Below, one piece after another: positions 53,674 to 62,649 of a stretch of 64,000 nucleotides of DNA. The stretch is from Chitinophaga sp. YR627 (GTDB lineage: Bacteria > Bacteroidota > Bacteroidia > Chitinophagales > Chitinophagaceae). The position numbers and the translations under genes are program-made. The notes under the pieces were generated by a model, which saw only the letters and a list, made by a program, of their open reading frames with translations, was not told the DNA's origin and did no database searches. The stretch spans positions 1,488,001 to 1,552,000 of the forward strand of contig NZ_FOUX01000001.1 of assembly GCF_900114995.1 (NCBI RefSeq), read 5' to 3'. Every line of letters starts with the position of its first letter. Within the stretch, counting starts at the first letter, position 1.

Positions 53674-55827
53674 TTAATTTTTAATGAAAGTACCTGTCAG
53701 TGTTTTGGCACCCCTAATTGTTATAAAATACATACCTGGCTGCAGCGGTGAGATATCCAGGGTTTGTTGCCTGCCGATAACATTCATTTTCTGCACACCT
53801 GACAAATCATAGATCGTGATCAGTCTGCCATTTATATCTACGCCTGAAAACTGAATGTTATTGGTAGCCGGATTGGGATAAATTCTAAAGGAATTTACCT
53901 TCGCCTTTTTTAGCATAGGCGCCGAAATTTCATCCGGATGTAATACAAACTTTACCGCGTCAGCGATCACATATCCATTTGCCGAATCATTCCGTATCAG
54001 TACATTTCCTGTAGTACCCACGGCAAAGTTGTAAGTCCCCAGATATTTCCAGATACCATGATCTATTTGCTGATTGATCCGGTAATTACTACTTCCACCA
54101 TCGTAATTAACATCCACGGGTGTATTTGATGCTCTGTTTGTACCAGATGTCCAGCGTACGTACACGTCATATGCTCCCGCTACAGCAAGATCCGGGGTAA
54201 AACGGATGCTTTTGCCACCAGTGGGACCCGTATTTCCATCTGTCATATAATTAGTGCTGTAATACCCTGGCGCGGAGGTACTACCTGTCCATGAACCGGT
54301 TGCTACCGCCGCAATATTATCGACAATCGCCATATTCGCTGAAGGCATATCCGCGATAATATGTCCCTTTGCACTTTCTACCGTACCCATTGAGGAAATC
54401 GTGTAATAGTAAGTGACATCATTCGTGACACTGGCATCTGTGTAGGTAATGCCTGTAATACCTGAAGCAATCAGTGTATAGGGACCAGTTACGTTAGTAG
54501 ATCTATATATGTTATAACTCGCGGCGCCTACAGCACTTTTCCACCAGTTTAACTGAATCACCTGGTCACCCGCGTCACTTGTCAGGTACATGGGCAGATC
54601 CGGCGCATATCCGGTATTATCAGTAGTCACTGATACTTCCGGTCCATCATTGATCGCGTAATAATAAGTTGTATTGGCTGTTAAACCTGTATCTGAATAA
54701 TTGCCTGCGGTAAGTGAATCAATGACTGTATACGGTCCGCCACTGACTGAAGCACGCTTTAAAACTCCTGTTGAGTCAGCAGGCCATGAAATATTAACGG
54801 CGGAGGGCGAAACACTATAAGCATTTAATTGTGCCGGCCGTGGCTGTCCATCATTTTTTTTATCGGCAAACCATTGCTGCATAAATTGTCCCTGGTTCTC
54901 TCCATTCATCAGATTCCAGCTCCAGTCAAAGTACTGTGGCTTCCAATAGTTGTCAAAAATATAGCCTGTCCAGCCAATCTCAGGATGCGCATCCATATAA
55001 GTCCTGAAGGGTGTACCCCAGGCTGTGGTGGTACCATGTGTTACGCCATCCGAGTAATTGCTGTTATCATTCCAGCCAAATTCAGTGACCATCACCGGAA
55101 TTGTCTGCGCTGAGGTGCCAAATTTAGCATTCAGGTTAGTCGCTGTTGCTGCTCCCTGATTGGGATAGATATGATAGACATATACCAGATTAGCGCCCGT
55201 CATAGGATTCGCGGCAGCACTGTTTACTCTTGTACTCCATTGTGGGCCGCCCACCAGTATGATATTCCTCGGAGCTACTGCTCTGATCGTATCAATCACT
55301 GGCTGTATATAACTTTTCCACGTCGTCCATACATCCGGATTAATAGGCTCATTATATACCTCAAACAGCACATTGGGTATATTGGCATATCTGGGCGCTA
55401 CGTATTTCCAGAAATTCATTACAAATACCTGTGGAATGCCACCAGGCCCGTAATTCGATACAAAGTGCAGGTCCACAATGATATATAGCCCCTTTGCAAT
55501 GGCTTGTTGCACATAGGGGTCAATGATATCAGCAAAGCTCTGTGCAGGATCACTCACCTTTGCACAGGTTACCTGTAGACGTACAATACGGGACTGCCAG
55601 CCCCGGCCGGCGTCAGCCTGCCATTCCAGCATTTCGCTGATGGGTTTGGTGCTACAGGTTGTACATTCATTATTATGCTCCGGTGCCAGAATAGATACCC
55701 CTCTCAGGGTGATATTGTTGCCGCTGGAATCTTTAATCCGGTTGCCATCGACATACAGCCAGGGCACTTGTGCATGAGCTGTAAAACAAAATAGAACCAA
55801 TACGAAAAGTAGGTTTTGGGTTTTCAT
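53674..55827 (-). CDS. secreted GH5 cellulase-type glycoside hydrolase with FN3, golvesin-like and T9SS domains
   Basis: A 717-residue secreted enzyme, start at 55827 (MKTQNLLFVLVLFCFTAHAQ, cleaved signal peptide). The GH5 domain (about 22-335) has the acid/base E160 in VLFEVYNEP, the nucleophile E249 in PVMVTEFGWN, and H219 in YHIYP. Two fibronectin III-like domains follow (about 340-510). A golvesin-like beta domain (about 520-635, VAGAYDVYVRWTSGT) and a T9SS sorting domain (SFRIYPNPATNN to TGTFIKN) complete it. It would cleave beta-1,4-glucans or mannans outside the cell. Confidence 0.9.
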   Translation of the reverse strand: MKTQNLLFVLVLFCFTAHAQVPWLYVDGNRIKDSSGNNITLRGVSILAPEHNNECTTCSTKPISEMLEWQADAGRGWQSRIVRLQVTCAKVSDPAQSFADIIDPYVQQAIAKGLYIIVDLHFVSNYGPGGIPQVFVMNFWKYVAPRYANIPNVLFEVYNEPINPDVWTTWKSYIQPVIDTIRAVAPRNIILVGGPQWSTRVNSAAANPMTGANLVYVYHIYPNQGAATATNLNAKFGTSAQTIPVMVTEFGWNDNSNYSDGVTHGTTTAWGTPFRTYMDAHPEIGWTGYIFDNYWKPQYFDWSWNLMNGENQGQFMQQWFADKKNDGQPRPAQLNAYSVSPSAVNISWPADSTGVLKRASVSGGPYTVIDSLTAGNYSDTGLTANTTYYYAINDGPEVSVTTDNTGYAPDLPMYLTSDAGDQVIQLNWWKSAVGAASYNIYRSTNVTGPYTLIASGITGITYTDASVTNDVTYYYTISSMGTVESAKGHIIADMPSANMAIVDNIAAVATGSWTGSTSAPGYYSTNYMTDGNTGPTGGKSIRFTPDLAVAGAYDVYVRWTSGTNRASNTPVDVNYDGGSSNYRINQQIDHGIWKYLGTYNFAVGTTGNVLIRNDSANGYVIADAVKFVLHPDEISAPMLKKAKVNSFRIYPNPATNNIQFSGVDINGRLITIYDLSGVQKMNVIGRQQTLDISPLQPGMYFITIRGAKTLTGTFIKN

Positions 55828-55915
55828 ATACAGTGGAATTAAGTGTAGAACAAACAATACATGAATTTAAGGAAAATCGGCCAAACTATATGGATGCTTT
55901 TATAGGCAATTAATC

Positions 55916-55945
55916 ATTTCCTCTCTGCTTCTGCAGAGAGGAAAT
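55916..55945 (-). terminator. perfect 13-base hairpin after the alpha/beta hydrolase
   Basis: Arms ATTTCCTCTCTGC and GCAGAGAGGAAAT enclose a TTCT loop, 15 bases past the stop codon at 55961 on the minus strand and before the GH5 gene. Confidence 0.65.
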
Positions 55946-55960
55946 ATATCAGCGCTGACC

Positions 55961-56749
55961 TTATTTGCTAAAAAATTGAACCAGCTCCTTTGCCAGTAAT
56001 TCCGGTTGTTCTTCCTGTACATAATGTCCGCAATCGGGGATGATAGCGCCAGTGAGATCAATAGCAAGTGGTTTTGTAATAGTGTAAGCAAGCTGACCGA
56101 GCCCATGTTCACCACCTATGGCTAACACCGGCATCTGCAGCGGATGTATTCCGAATACTTTGTTGTCATCGATATCCTGTAGTATTGTGCGGTAATAGTT
56201 AAAGCCATTGCTCATTTTACCGCGTTGACTATAACTCCGGTAGTATTCATTGATGGTGTTATCGTCAAATACATCTTTTTTGAAAGAAGAGTTATGATAA
56301 AACCACTGTAAATATGCCCTTTCTTTTCCTTCGGTAAGTAATTCAGGCAGGTCATTTACCTGGTGAAAGGAAAACCACCAAAGTGCTTTGTTATTGCGAG
56401 GTAGCAATGGCAGTTTTTCAAGATATTCGCCAACGGGAGGTACATCAATAAGGACCAGCTTTTTTATTTCCTGACCAAATTGTGCCGCATAGCTATAAGC
56501 AACGGATGCGCCCCAGTCATGTCCTACAAGATAGATATCATTGTAACCATGTGTTGTCATTGTATCATGGATAATGGCTGCTATTGTCTTTTTGTCAAAA
56601 GAAGCAGGAGTAGGAGCATCACCTAATCCGGGTAAGTCAGGAGCGATAATTTTGTATCCTTGTTTAGCCAGGAGCGGCGTGACAAACCGCCATGCGTAAC
56701 TGGTTTGTGGATATCCATGTAGTAGTAATATAACTTTTTCCTTTCCCAT
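55961..56749 (-). CDS. alpha/beta hydrolase (Asp nucleophile, epoxide hydrolase-like)
   Basis: A 262-residue hydrolase starting directly at the HG strand (MGKEKVILLLHGYPQTSYAW), about 25 residues shorter at the N-terminus than relatives. An in-frame TGA lies 18 bases before the ATG, so no longer start exists. The nucleophile elbow is VGHDWGAS with Asp, as in epoxide hydrolases; the final His is in DCGHYVQEEQP. It is divergent from the HxlR gene at 56853, its likely regulator. Confidence 0.85.
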   Translation of the reverse strand: MGKEKVILLLHGYPQTSYAWRFVTPLLAKQGYKIIAPDLPGLGDAPTPASFDKKTIAAIIHDTMTTHGYNDIYLVGHDWGASVAYSYAAQFGQEIKKLVLIDVPPVGEYLEKLPLLPRNNKALWWFSFHQVNDLPELLTEGKERAYLQWFYHNSSFKKDVFDDNTINEYYRSYSQRGKMSNGFNYYRTILQDIDDNKVFGIHPLQMPVLAIGGEHGLGQLAYTITKPLAIDLTGAIIPDCGHYVQEEQPELLAKELVQFFSK

Positions 56750-56799
56750 AATTCCCTGTTTTTTTCAGCAAATCTAACTTCACACGTATCTTTAGACAA

Positions 56800-56826
56800 G
56801 TACTTACCGGAAAGTTTGGTACTTAC
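56800..56826. promoter_or_regulatory. direct repeat between hydrolase and HxlR genes, possible operator
   Basis: GTACTTAC occurs at 56800-56807 and 56819-56826, spaced 19 bases, between the divergent hydrolase and HxlR starts. HxlR-type regulators are known to use paired repeats, so this is a candidate site. Confidence 0.4.
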
Positions 56827-56852
56827 TTTGAGGTAAAAATTGTTGGTTTTAA

Positions 56853-57215
56853 ATGGTTTACGAGATGGAGAAAAATCCAGTTTTATATAAAATAGGGAAA
56901 AAGGTATTTGAATGTCCGGTAGGGTTGGCTACAAATGTGATCAATGGGAAATGGAAATTGCAGATATTAAATTTACTTTCCCAGGCAGCGTGTATGCGAT
57001 ATGGAGATTTGAAAAGAGGAATTGATGAGGTATCTGAGAAGATGTTGATCCAGCATTTGAGGGAGCTGGAGGGAGATGGACTGATCTTCCGGAGAGTATA
57101 TGGAGAAGTGCCGCCGAAAGTAGAGTATAGTCTGACGGAAATAGGGAAGGGGATAATTCCTGTGATAGATGAATTGAGAAAATGGGGATTGGGATTTAAA
57201 ATTACAATTGAATGA
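56853..57215 (+). CDS. HxlR family transcriptional regulator
   Basis: A 120-residue winged-helix regulator. INGKWKLQILNLLSQ, MRYGDLKRGIDEVSEKMLIQHL and DGLIFRRVYGEVPPKVEYSLT are the family signature. C21 in FECPVGL corresponds to the redox-active cysteine of YodB/HypR-type sensors of quinones and disulfide stress. It overlaps the potassium channel gene by 4 bases (ATGA), so the two are an operon. A second family member is at 58967. Confidence 0.9.
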   Translation: MVYEMEKNPVLYKIGKKVFECPVGLATNVINGKWKLQILNLLSQAACMRYGDLKRGIDEVSEKMLIQHLRELEGDGLIFRRVYGEVPPKVEYSLTEIGKGIIPVIDELRKWGLGFKITIE

Positions 57216-58036
57216 GCATGCAGCAGGAAACGAAAGTCACATGGAGGAACAAACTTCATACTACTATTTACGAATCAAACACAGTAGCCGGAAAGGTATT
57301 TGACATTGCGTTACTGATTCTGATCATTTTAAGTATCGCGGTTGTAATGCTTGACAGCATTCACATTTATCATCAGCGATATGGCCACCTTTTTCACGTA
57401 TTGGAATGGTTTTTTACGGTGCTGTTTACATTGGAATATATACTTCGTTTAATAAGCATCAGCAGACCCTTATTATATGTTGCCTCTTTCTTTGGTATTA
57501 TTGATTTACTGGCGATTCTTCCATCTTATCTGAGTGTATTTTTTATTGGAGCGCAATCTTTATTGGTGCTTCGTGCATTACGGTTACTACGTATATTTCG
57601 CATTTTTAAGTTAACTCACTTCTTAACGGAGATAGACTTTCTGAAAACGGCGCTTTCCAGCAGCCTGAAAAAGATTACCATATTTATGCTGGTCGTGCTT
57701 TTTACTGTCATCATTCTTGGATCGGTTATGTATCTGGTCGAAAATGGTGAAAATGGTTTTGCCAGCATTCCTGATAGCATATATTGGGCGATAGTAACAA
57801 TTACCACAGTTGGCTACGGCGATATAGCGCCGGCTACACCGGTAGGTAAATTCATTGCCTCAATCATGATGTTTATCGGCTACGGGATTATCGCGGTTCC
57901 GACGGGTATTGTAACAAACGAGATGGTAAACGCCACGAGACTCAGGAAACATGGCCACGAAACGTGTCCTGGTTGTGGGAAAGAAGGACATGACAGTGAC
58001 GCGGTGCATTGTAAATATTGTGGGGCTTCGCTGTGA
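57212..58036 (+). CDS. voltage-gated-like potassium channel with zinc ribbon tail
   Basis: A 274-residue six-helix channel. S4 has regularly spaced arginines (R121, R124, R127, R130), and the selectivity filter is TVGYGD (199-204), the potassium signature. The tail carries C252/C255 and C267/C270, a CxxC/CxxC zinc ribbon (TCPGCGKEGH, then HCKYCGASL). It lies in the inner membrane. Translational coupling to an HxlR gene hints that expression responds to redox state. Confidence 0.9.
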   Translation: MSMQQETKVTWRNKLHTTIYESNTVAGKVFDIALLILIILSIAVVMLDSIHIYHQRYGHLFHVLEWFFTVLFTLEYILRLISISRPLLYVASFFGIIDLLAILPSYLSVFFIGAQSLLVLRALRLLRIFRIFKLTHFLTEIDFLKTALSSSLKKITIFMLVVLFTVIILGSVMYLVENGENGFASIPDSIYWAIVTITTVGYGDIAPATPVGKFIASIMMFIGYGIIAVPTGIVTNEMVNATRLRKHGHETCPGCGKEGHDSDAVHCKYCGASL

Positions 58037-58106
58037 TAAAACCAGGATGCATTAGTCCCTTAGTGGCTTATCGGCGTCATGCAGGTATCATGACATGTGT
58101 GTTTAG

Positions 58107-58146
58107 ATATAGCAAAAGGCATCATTTACGGTACCTTTTGCTATAT
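58107..58146. terminator. perfect 13-base bidirectional terminator
   Basis: Arms ATATAGCAAAAGG and CCTTTTGCTATAT with a 14-base loop lie between the convergent channel and nitroreductase genes, 8 bases from the stop at 58154. AT-rich ends serve both directions. Confidence 0.7.
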
Positions 58147-58153
58147 AATAGAC

Positions 58154-58852
58154 TTACTCTTTGGTAAAGCTACCCAATGATTGCATAACCGGAAGTTCGC
58201 CGAGTACGGCGGCGTCTGCTATAGTCATTTCTGTAACAAAAGACGCTTTCGGTGTACGTACTTTTTTCATATTCACCAGCCAGTCATTTTCAGCTTCGCG
58301 ATAGCCCAAAGGCAATAGTACGGTACTCTTATAACCAGTTCCTTTTAACTGTAATAATTCATCCAGTTTGTCAGGCAAAAAGCCTTCTATAGGTGTAGCG
58401 TCTACCTTTTGTTCCGCAGCTGCGGCAATGGCTAATCCAAAAGATATGTAGCTTTGTTTCGCCGCATGGTGTGCCTGCCATTCCTGTCCCAATGGACCAT
58501 AAAGTCCCAGGATAACACCCTTATAATCATTCATCGTATCGTGCGGCAATCCCCGTTCATCCATCATATGGTTGAATACCTGGCTCACCCGTTCCTCACT
58601 ATAGCCATCCCAGGCAGCAAATACGAGCAGATGTGAGCAATCCGTTATCTGGCTTTGGTTATAGGCAATTGCTTTTACTTTCTCCAATAAAGCTTTATCG
58701 CTTATTACTATCACCTTGTACTGCTGTAAACCGGAAGAAGAAGGCGCCATACGGGCTGCTTCTAAAATATAGTCCAGCTTTTCCTGTTCTACGGTTGCAC
58801 CGTTCATTTTCTTGGTAGCATATCGCCAATGTAAATCGTCCAGTAAGCTCAT
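58154..58852 (-). CDS. nitroreductase family NAD(P)H-dependent oxidoreductase
   Basis: A 232-residue FMN enzyme of the NfsB-type family. It begins MSLLDDLHWRYATKKMNG and has the FMN-binding MAPSSSGLQQYKVIVI, the dimer loop region QSYISFGLAIAAAAEQ and the ending LPLGYREAENDWL. It would reduce nitroaromatics or quinones in the cytoplasm. It is divergent from the HxlR gene at 58967, matching the known pairing of HxlR-type YodB regulators with azoreductases and nitroreductases. Confidence 0.9.
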   Translation of the reverse strand: MSLLDDLHWRYATKKMNGATVEQEKLDYILEAARMAPSSSGLQQYKVIVISDKALLEKVKAIAYNQSQITDCSHLLVFAAWDGYSEERVSQVFNHMMDERGLPHDTMNDYKGVILGLYGPLGQEWQAHHAAKQSYISFGLAIAAAAEQKVDATPIEGFLPDKLDELLQLKGTGYKSTVLLPLGYREAENDWLVNMKKVRTPKASFVTEMTIADAAVLGELPVMQSLGSFTKE

Positions 58853-58919
58853 TTGTGCTAATTTTTGACAAAGCTAAAGAAGGTTTTAGCAATTTAGTAC
58901 CTTCGTAGTCAATACAAGT

Positions 58920-58937
58920 GGTGACATTTGAGTCACC
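58920..58937. promoter_or_regulatory. palindrome between nitroreductase and HxlR genes
   Basis: GGTGAC (58920-58925) and GTCACC (58932-58937) with a 6-base spacer, in a 114-base divergent promoter region. Near 58896 a GTACCTTCGTA element resembles the GTACTTAC repeats at 56800. Either may be the HxlR site. Confidence 0.35.
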
Positions 58938-58966
58938 CAGATGACAAAAAAGTAACCAGCTAACGT

Positions 58967-59338
58967 ATGCAGAAAACGAACCTGATATATCCCGGAGATA
59001 GCGATTGTATGAAAAGATTAAGAGCCATTGATGATACTATACATATCTTTAGTGGTAAATGGAAATTAGCTATTATTTCACATCTCTGTGCCAGACAAAT
59101 GCGCTATTCAGAATTACTGAAAGATCTTAATGGGATAGCCGGGAAAGTGCTAAGCAGGGAATTGAAGGACCTGGAAATGAATGGCCTTATTACCAGAGAA
59201 GTGACTGCAGGTAGTCCTGTAGCGGTGTCGTATGTGCTCTCTGAATATGGCAAAACTTTAAAAGCACTGATAGATGCTATGGTTGAGTGGGGCCTGAAGC
59301 ACAGGGAGAAGATATTTGGAAAACAATTCGCACAATAG
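58967..59338 (+). CDS. HxlR family transcriptional regulator
   Basis: A 123-residue winged-helix regulator. FSGKWKLAIISHLCARQMRY and LKDLNGIAGKVLSRELKDLE, then NGLITREVTAGSPVAVSYVLS match the family. C14 in GDSDCMKRL is at the position of the redox cysteine. It is divergent from the nitroreductase gene, its likely target. It is related to, but clearly diverged from, the HxlR at 56853. Confidence 0.9.
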   Translation: MQKTNLIYPGDSDCMKRLRAIDDTIHIFSGKWKLAIISHLCARQMRYSELLKDLNGIAGKVLSRELKDLEMNGLITREVTAGSPVAVSYVLSEYGKTLKALIDAMVEWGLKHREKIFGKQFAQ

Positions 59339-59472
59339 CACAATCATAAAGCTGACTGATTCTTCCATCTGAAAAGGCTTATAGCAGGATAGTAACAATA
59401 TTCATCCACTTTCTGCTGCAACTATTCAGGACCATCTGCGTCCTTGTTGCAAACAAATCTTATTGTTATATT

Positions 59473-60762
59473 ATGTACAAATCTACGCTCGCCTTTGTTA
59501 TCTGTTTTTTACTAAGTTCGGCTGTCAACCAGGGTTTCTGTCAGGAGAAACAATCTCCCGCACAACTGCAAGGTCTGGCTGATAGTTTGTACAAAGCAAA
59601 GCAGTTCCCCCTTGCAGCTGATTATTACTCGGCAGTTGCTGATAGAAGCGACTTTCCGGCAAAAAAAGTGGACGCTTATTACAATATGGCTTGTTGCCTT
59701 AGTCTTGCTGGTAAAACAGATTCGGCGCTAATCATCCTGGAAAAGGCAGTAAAGGCAGGTTATGATAATAAGACCCATTTACAGCGTGATGAAGATCTGA
59801 CTCCTTTGCACACTTCCTCTAAATGGCAGATATTGATCAATAGCGTTCAGGAACGCAAAAAGATACTGAATGCCGATCCAGCCAAAGCAAGCTTTATTAC
59901 TACTGATATTCATCGCTTCTGGGAAGCCTACGACCGTGCTATACAAGATACAGCACACTTCAGACAGATTATAAAGGAAGGCTATTTTGATAAGGCCACC
60001 ACAGGAATGAACGACTACATGAGTTATAAGGTGAGCAGTATCGACTTTTTTGTTGCACATATCCGCTCTGCACCCGCATTCTATGGTGCTATTCGTAAAA
60101 ATACATTTAAGACAGATGCGTACAAGCCTGCGTTCCTGGCTTCCTATGTTAAGCTAAAGTCGATATATGAGGATGCTATATTTCCGGATGTATATTTTGT
60201 GATGGGTGCGCTTACCAGCGGAGGAACCGTATCTGATGCCGGATTGCTGCTTGGTGTGAATCAGACGGCAAACGACAGTACTGTGCCGCTTGGTGAGCTT
60301 AGTTTCAAACAAAGAACCAGGGTAAATAACATTTTATTGCTACCATATCTGGTGGCTCATGAACTCATCCATTTTCAGCAGGAGGGCATGAAAAATGACA
60401 CCACCACCTTAAGTTATGTCATTCGCGAGGGAATGGCTGATTTTATCGGTGAATTGATCAGTGGGGGAAATGGTAATCAGGTACTGTATGACTGGGCAAA
60501 AGGCAAAGAAAAACAGATATGGAGCAATTTTACCAAAGATATGTACTTTAACAGGTATGATAACTGGATAGCTAATTCTCAGCGGGCTACTCCCGACAAT
60601 TTGCCAGATCAGGGATATTGGATAGGCTATCAGATCTGCAGATCTTACTACGAACAGGCGACAAATAAAAAGAAAGCGATTTACGACATGCTACATATCC
60701 AGGACTATAAAGCGTTTTTCCTGCAAAGTCATTGGGAGGATAAAATATCATCTTTTTTGTAA
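59473..60762 (+). CDS. exported DUF2268/GldB-like predicted zinc protease
   Basis: A 429-residue protein with a signal peptide (MYKSTLAFVICFLLSSAV, cleaved near FCQ). A TPR-like helical N-terminal part (about 30-130) is followed by a domain with the metal motif HELIH (296-300) and a downstream REGMADFIGELI that could supply the third ligand. This pattern is that of DUF2268-type metalloproteases and their GldB-like relatives in gliding Bacteroidota. Substrate unknown. Confidence 0.75.
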   Translation: MYKSTLAFVICFLLSSAVNQGFCQEKQSPAQLQGLADSLYKAKQFPLAADYYSAVADRSDFPAKKVDAYYNMACCLSLAGKTDSALIILEKAVKAGYDNKTHLQRDEDLTPLHTSSKWQILINSVQERKKILNADPAKASFITTDIHRFWEAYDRAIQDTAHFRQIIKEGYFDKATTGMNDYMSYKVSSIDFFVAHIRSAPAFYGAIRKNTFKTDAYKPAFLASYVKLKSIYEDAIFPDVYFVMGALTSGGTVSDAGLLLGVNQTANDSTVPLGELSFKQRTRVNNILLLPYLVAHELIHFQQEGMKNDTTTLSYVIREGMADFIGELISGGNGNQVLYDWAKGKEKQIWSNFTKDMYFNRYDNWIANSQRATPDNLPDQGYWIGYQICRSYYEQATNKKKAIYDMLHIQDYKAFFLQSHWEDKISSFL

Positions 60763-60873
60763 TTACCTGAAAATTCGGGGATAGTCTATATCAAGCGTTT
60801 TTTTACCGGGGTAGGGCAGACCTCCATAATATAATCGATCTTGGAAATGTGATATAAGTTTACTTACTTTGTA

Positions 60874-61374
60874 ATGCAAAGTGCTTTTATGGATACAGAA
60901 GTAAGCAAAACGAAGAAACAAATAAGAACCTGGATCATTTTTTTTATTATCTCTCTCAGTCTGAGTGGTATTACAGCGTTTGCCGTTGAAACGGAATTAA
61001 GTTGGGTTTTCTCATGGTGGCCTGAACAGGACTCTTCCTTTTATAAGTGGTTATATATCTGTTACCAGGCGATAAAAGATATGAATGATAAATATCCTTA
61101 TCTGGCGTATGGCTATGACTGGCTGGCTTTTGCGCATATAGTCATTGCTATAGCATTTATTGGTCCGCTGAAAGACCCCGTAAAAAATATCTGGGTAATT
61201 GAGTTTGGTTGTATTGCATGTGTAGCCGTTATTCCGCTTGCGCTGATAGCCGGATATATCAGACAAATACCGGTTTTCTGGTGTGTGATTGACTGTTCTT
61301 TTGGCGTTATTGGAATAATTCCTCTCCTGATATGCCATAGAAAGATCAGGCAGTTGGAAAAAGTTGTCGCGTAA
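60874..61374 (+). CDS. hypothetical membrane protein, 166 aa
   Basis: A protein with four likely membrane segments (about 18-38, 85-105, 110-130 and 138-155). Between helices 1 and 2 is an aromatic-rich loop (WVFSWWPEQDSSFYKWLY). No family recognised. It is followed after 8 bases by the MpaB-like gene, so the two are probably an operon. Confidence 0.7.
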   Translation: MQSAFMDTEVSKTKKQIRTWIIFFIISLSLSGITAFAVETELSWVFSWWPEQDSSFYKWLYICYQAIKDMNDKYPYLAYGYDWLAFAHIVIAIAFIGPLKDPVKNIWVIEFGCIACVAVIPLALIAGYIRQIPVFWCVIDCSFGVIGIIPLLICHRKIRQLEKVVA

Positions 61375-61382
61375 ATAAAGCT

Positions 61383-62150
61383 ATGATGAAAACATTTGTG
61401 GAGGATACATCAATTGTCAGGAAAATATGGAGCACGACAGATATTACACTATTTATATTTGCCGGTGCCTCCGCTGAGTTTGCACTAAATAAGCAGGTGG
61501 ATTGGCTTTATTTCACCGGTAAACTTCCCGGGGATCCTATAGGACGTTTATTCTCAACAGTAAAATATGCGCAGCACATTATTTTCAAAGAAGAAAAAGA
61601 AGCTATTTCTTCAATTGAGAAAATAAAATCAATACATCAGCATGTGGAATCGGCACGTGGTCTTCAAATACCGAATGAGAGCTATCAGGATGTACTGTAT
61701 ATGTTGATCTATTACTCGATCTCCTCATTTGAATTGCTTGAAAGAAGATTAAGCGACGAAGAAAAGAATGAAATTGTAAGAACCTTCGCCAGAATAGGTG
61801 AGCAAATGCATATAAAGGGTATTCCCGCCAACTACACTGAATGGAAAAGAACATATGAGCAACAGATCATCCGCAATCTTTCAAAGAGTGCATTTACTGA
61901 CAATCTTTTCCAGCAATACAGGAAACATTTAGGAGCATTCCGTTATTTTCTCCTGCTGGAGATACAGAGAATGCTATCGTCAAAACATGTGAATGAATTA
62001 CTAGGTTTGGGCCGTCCACGATTTATCCGCTTATTGGTTCCCGTTTACAAACAGATCCGCAAATCCAGATTACACGAGCAGCTTATATTGATGATGGTAC
62101 CCCGTAAATTCATAAAACAGGTGAAGGAAATGCATCATCCGGTGCTATGA
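61383..62150 (+). CDS. oxygenase MpaB/latex-clearing-protein-like family protein (DUF2236)
   Basis: A 255-residue alpha-helical protein. The family pattern is visible in RKIWSTTDITLFIFAGASAE, GDPIGRLFSTVKYAQHIIF, HQHVESARGL, a tyrosine/histidine-rich helical middle, and MHIKGIPANYTEWKR. Relatives include MpaB, the rubber oxygenase Lcp and many uncharacterised heme-binding or oxidative enzymes. Whether this short member binds heme is not evident. It is encoded just after a membrane protein gene. Confidence 0.7.
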   Translation: MMKTFVEDTSIVRKIWSTTDITLFIFAGASAEFALNKQVDWLYFTGKLPGDPIGRLFSTVKYAQHIIFKEEKEAISSIEKIKSIHQHVESARGLQIPNESYQDVLYMLIYYSISSFELLERRLSDEEKNEIVRTFARIGEQMHIKGIPANYTEWKRTYEQQIIRNLSKSAFTDNLFQQYRKHLGAFRYFLLLEIQRMLSSKHVNELLGLGRPRFIRLLVPVYKQIRKSRLHEQLILMMVPRKFIKQVKEMHHPVL

Positions 62151-62232
62151 GCACATTTATATAGCTACCCCCATCATCTCAAGGTTTACCGGAAACTAAT
62201 AATTTCAAAGGATTTATAAAATATTAGGATAT

Positions 62233-62263
62233 TGTTGTTGCGAATACTATATTTGCGACAACA
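62233..62263. promoter_or_regulatory. MarR-type palindrome overlapping the VOC/EVE/MarR promoter
   Basis: Arms TGTTGTTGCGAAT (62233-62245) and ATTTGCGACAACA (62251-62263) match at 11 of 13 positions around a 5-base spacer. A perfect -7 box TATATTTG (62248-62255) lies in the centre. TTGC/GCAA-bearing palindromes are typical MarR operators, and a MarR gene is third in the operon, so autorepression is likely. Confidence 0.65.
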
Positions 62264-62276
62264 AAACTAATGAACA

Positions 62277-62639
62277 ATGAGAAAATTGGAATTTGCATCC
62301 CTTCAGGTGAGAGATCTCGCCATTTCCAAAGAGTTTTACACAACCAGGCTTGGGTTTGAGGAAGCAGGAATACCCAATCCGGAAGCCTGTGTCTTTAAGT
62401 ACAACAAAGGAGAGGCAAGCTTCGCTATCAGAACGCCTATCGGCAATCTGGATGGGAAAGAACTGGGCATCGGTGCATCCCTTTGGTTCGCTATCGAGGA
62501 GGAAATAGAAGACCTGCAAGCCCGTTTATTGGCGAAAGACGTAACACTGTTGGGACCGGTCAGAGAAACACCCTTCGGAAAGATCCTTATTGCCAGAGAC
62601 CCCGACGGATACAACATCACTTTTCTGAAATCAAACTAA
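62277..62639 (+). CDS. VOC (glyoxalase/bleomycin resistance) family protein
   Basis: A 120-residue single-domain protein. It begins MRKLEFASLQVRDLAISKEF and ends IARDPDGYNITFLKSN, the two half-sites of the VOC fold. The His/Glu ligands are not all at usual positions (E5 and a final T/F instead of E), so it may be a binding rather than metal-catalytic member. First gene of the MarR-containing operon; the next gene starts 10 bases later. Confidence 0.88.
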   Translation: MRKLEFASLQVRDLAISKEFYTTRLGFEEAGIPNPEACVFKYNKGEASFAIRTPIGNLDGKELGIGASLWFAIEEEIEDLQARLLAKDVTLLGPVRETPFGKILIARDPDGYNITFLKSN

Positions 62640-62649
62640 TCATAGCAAT

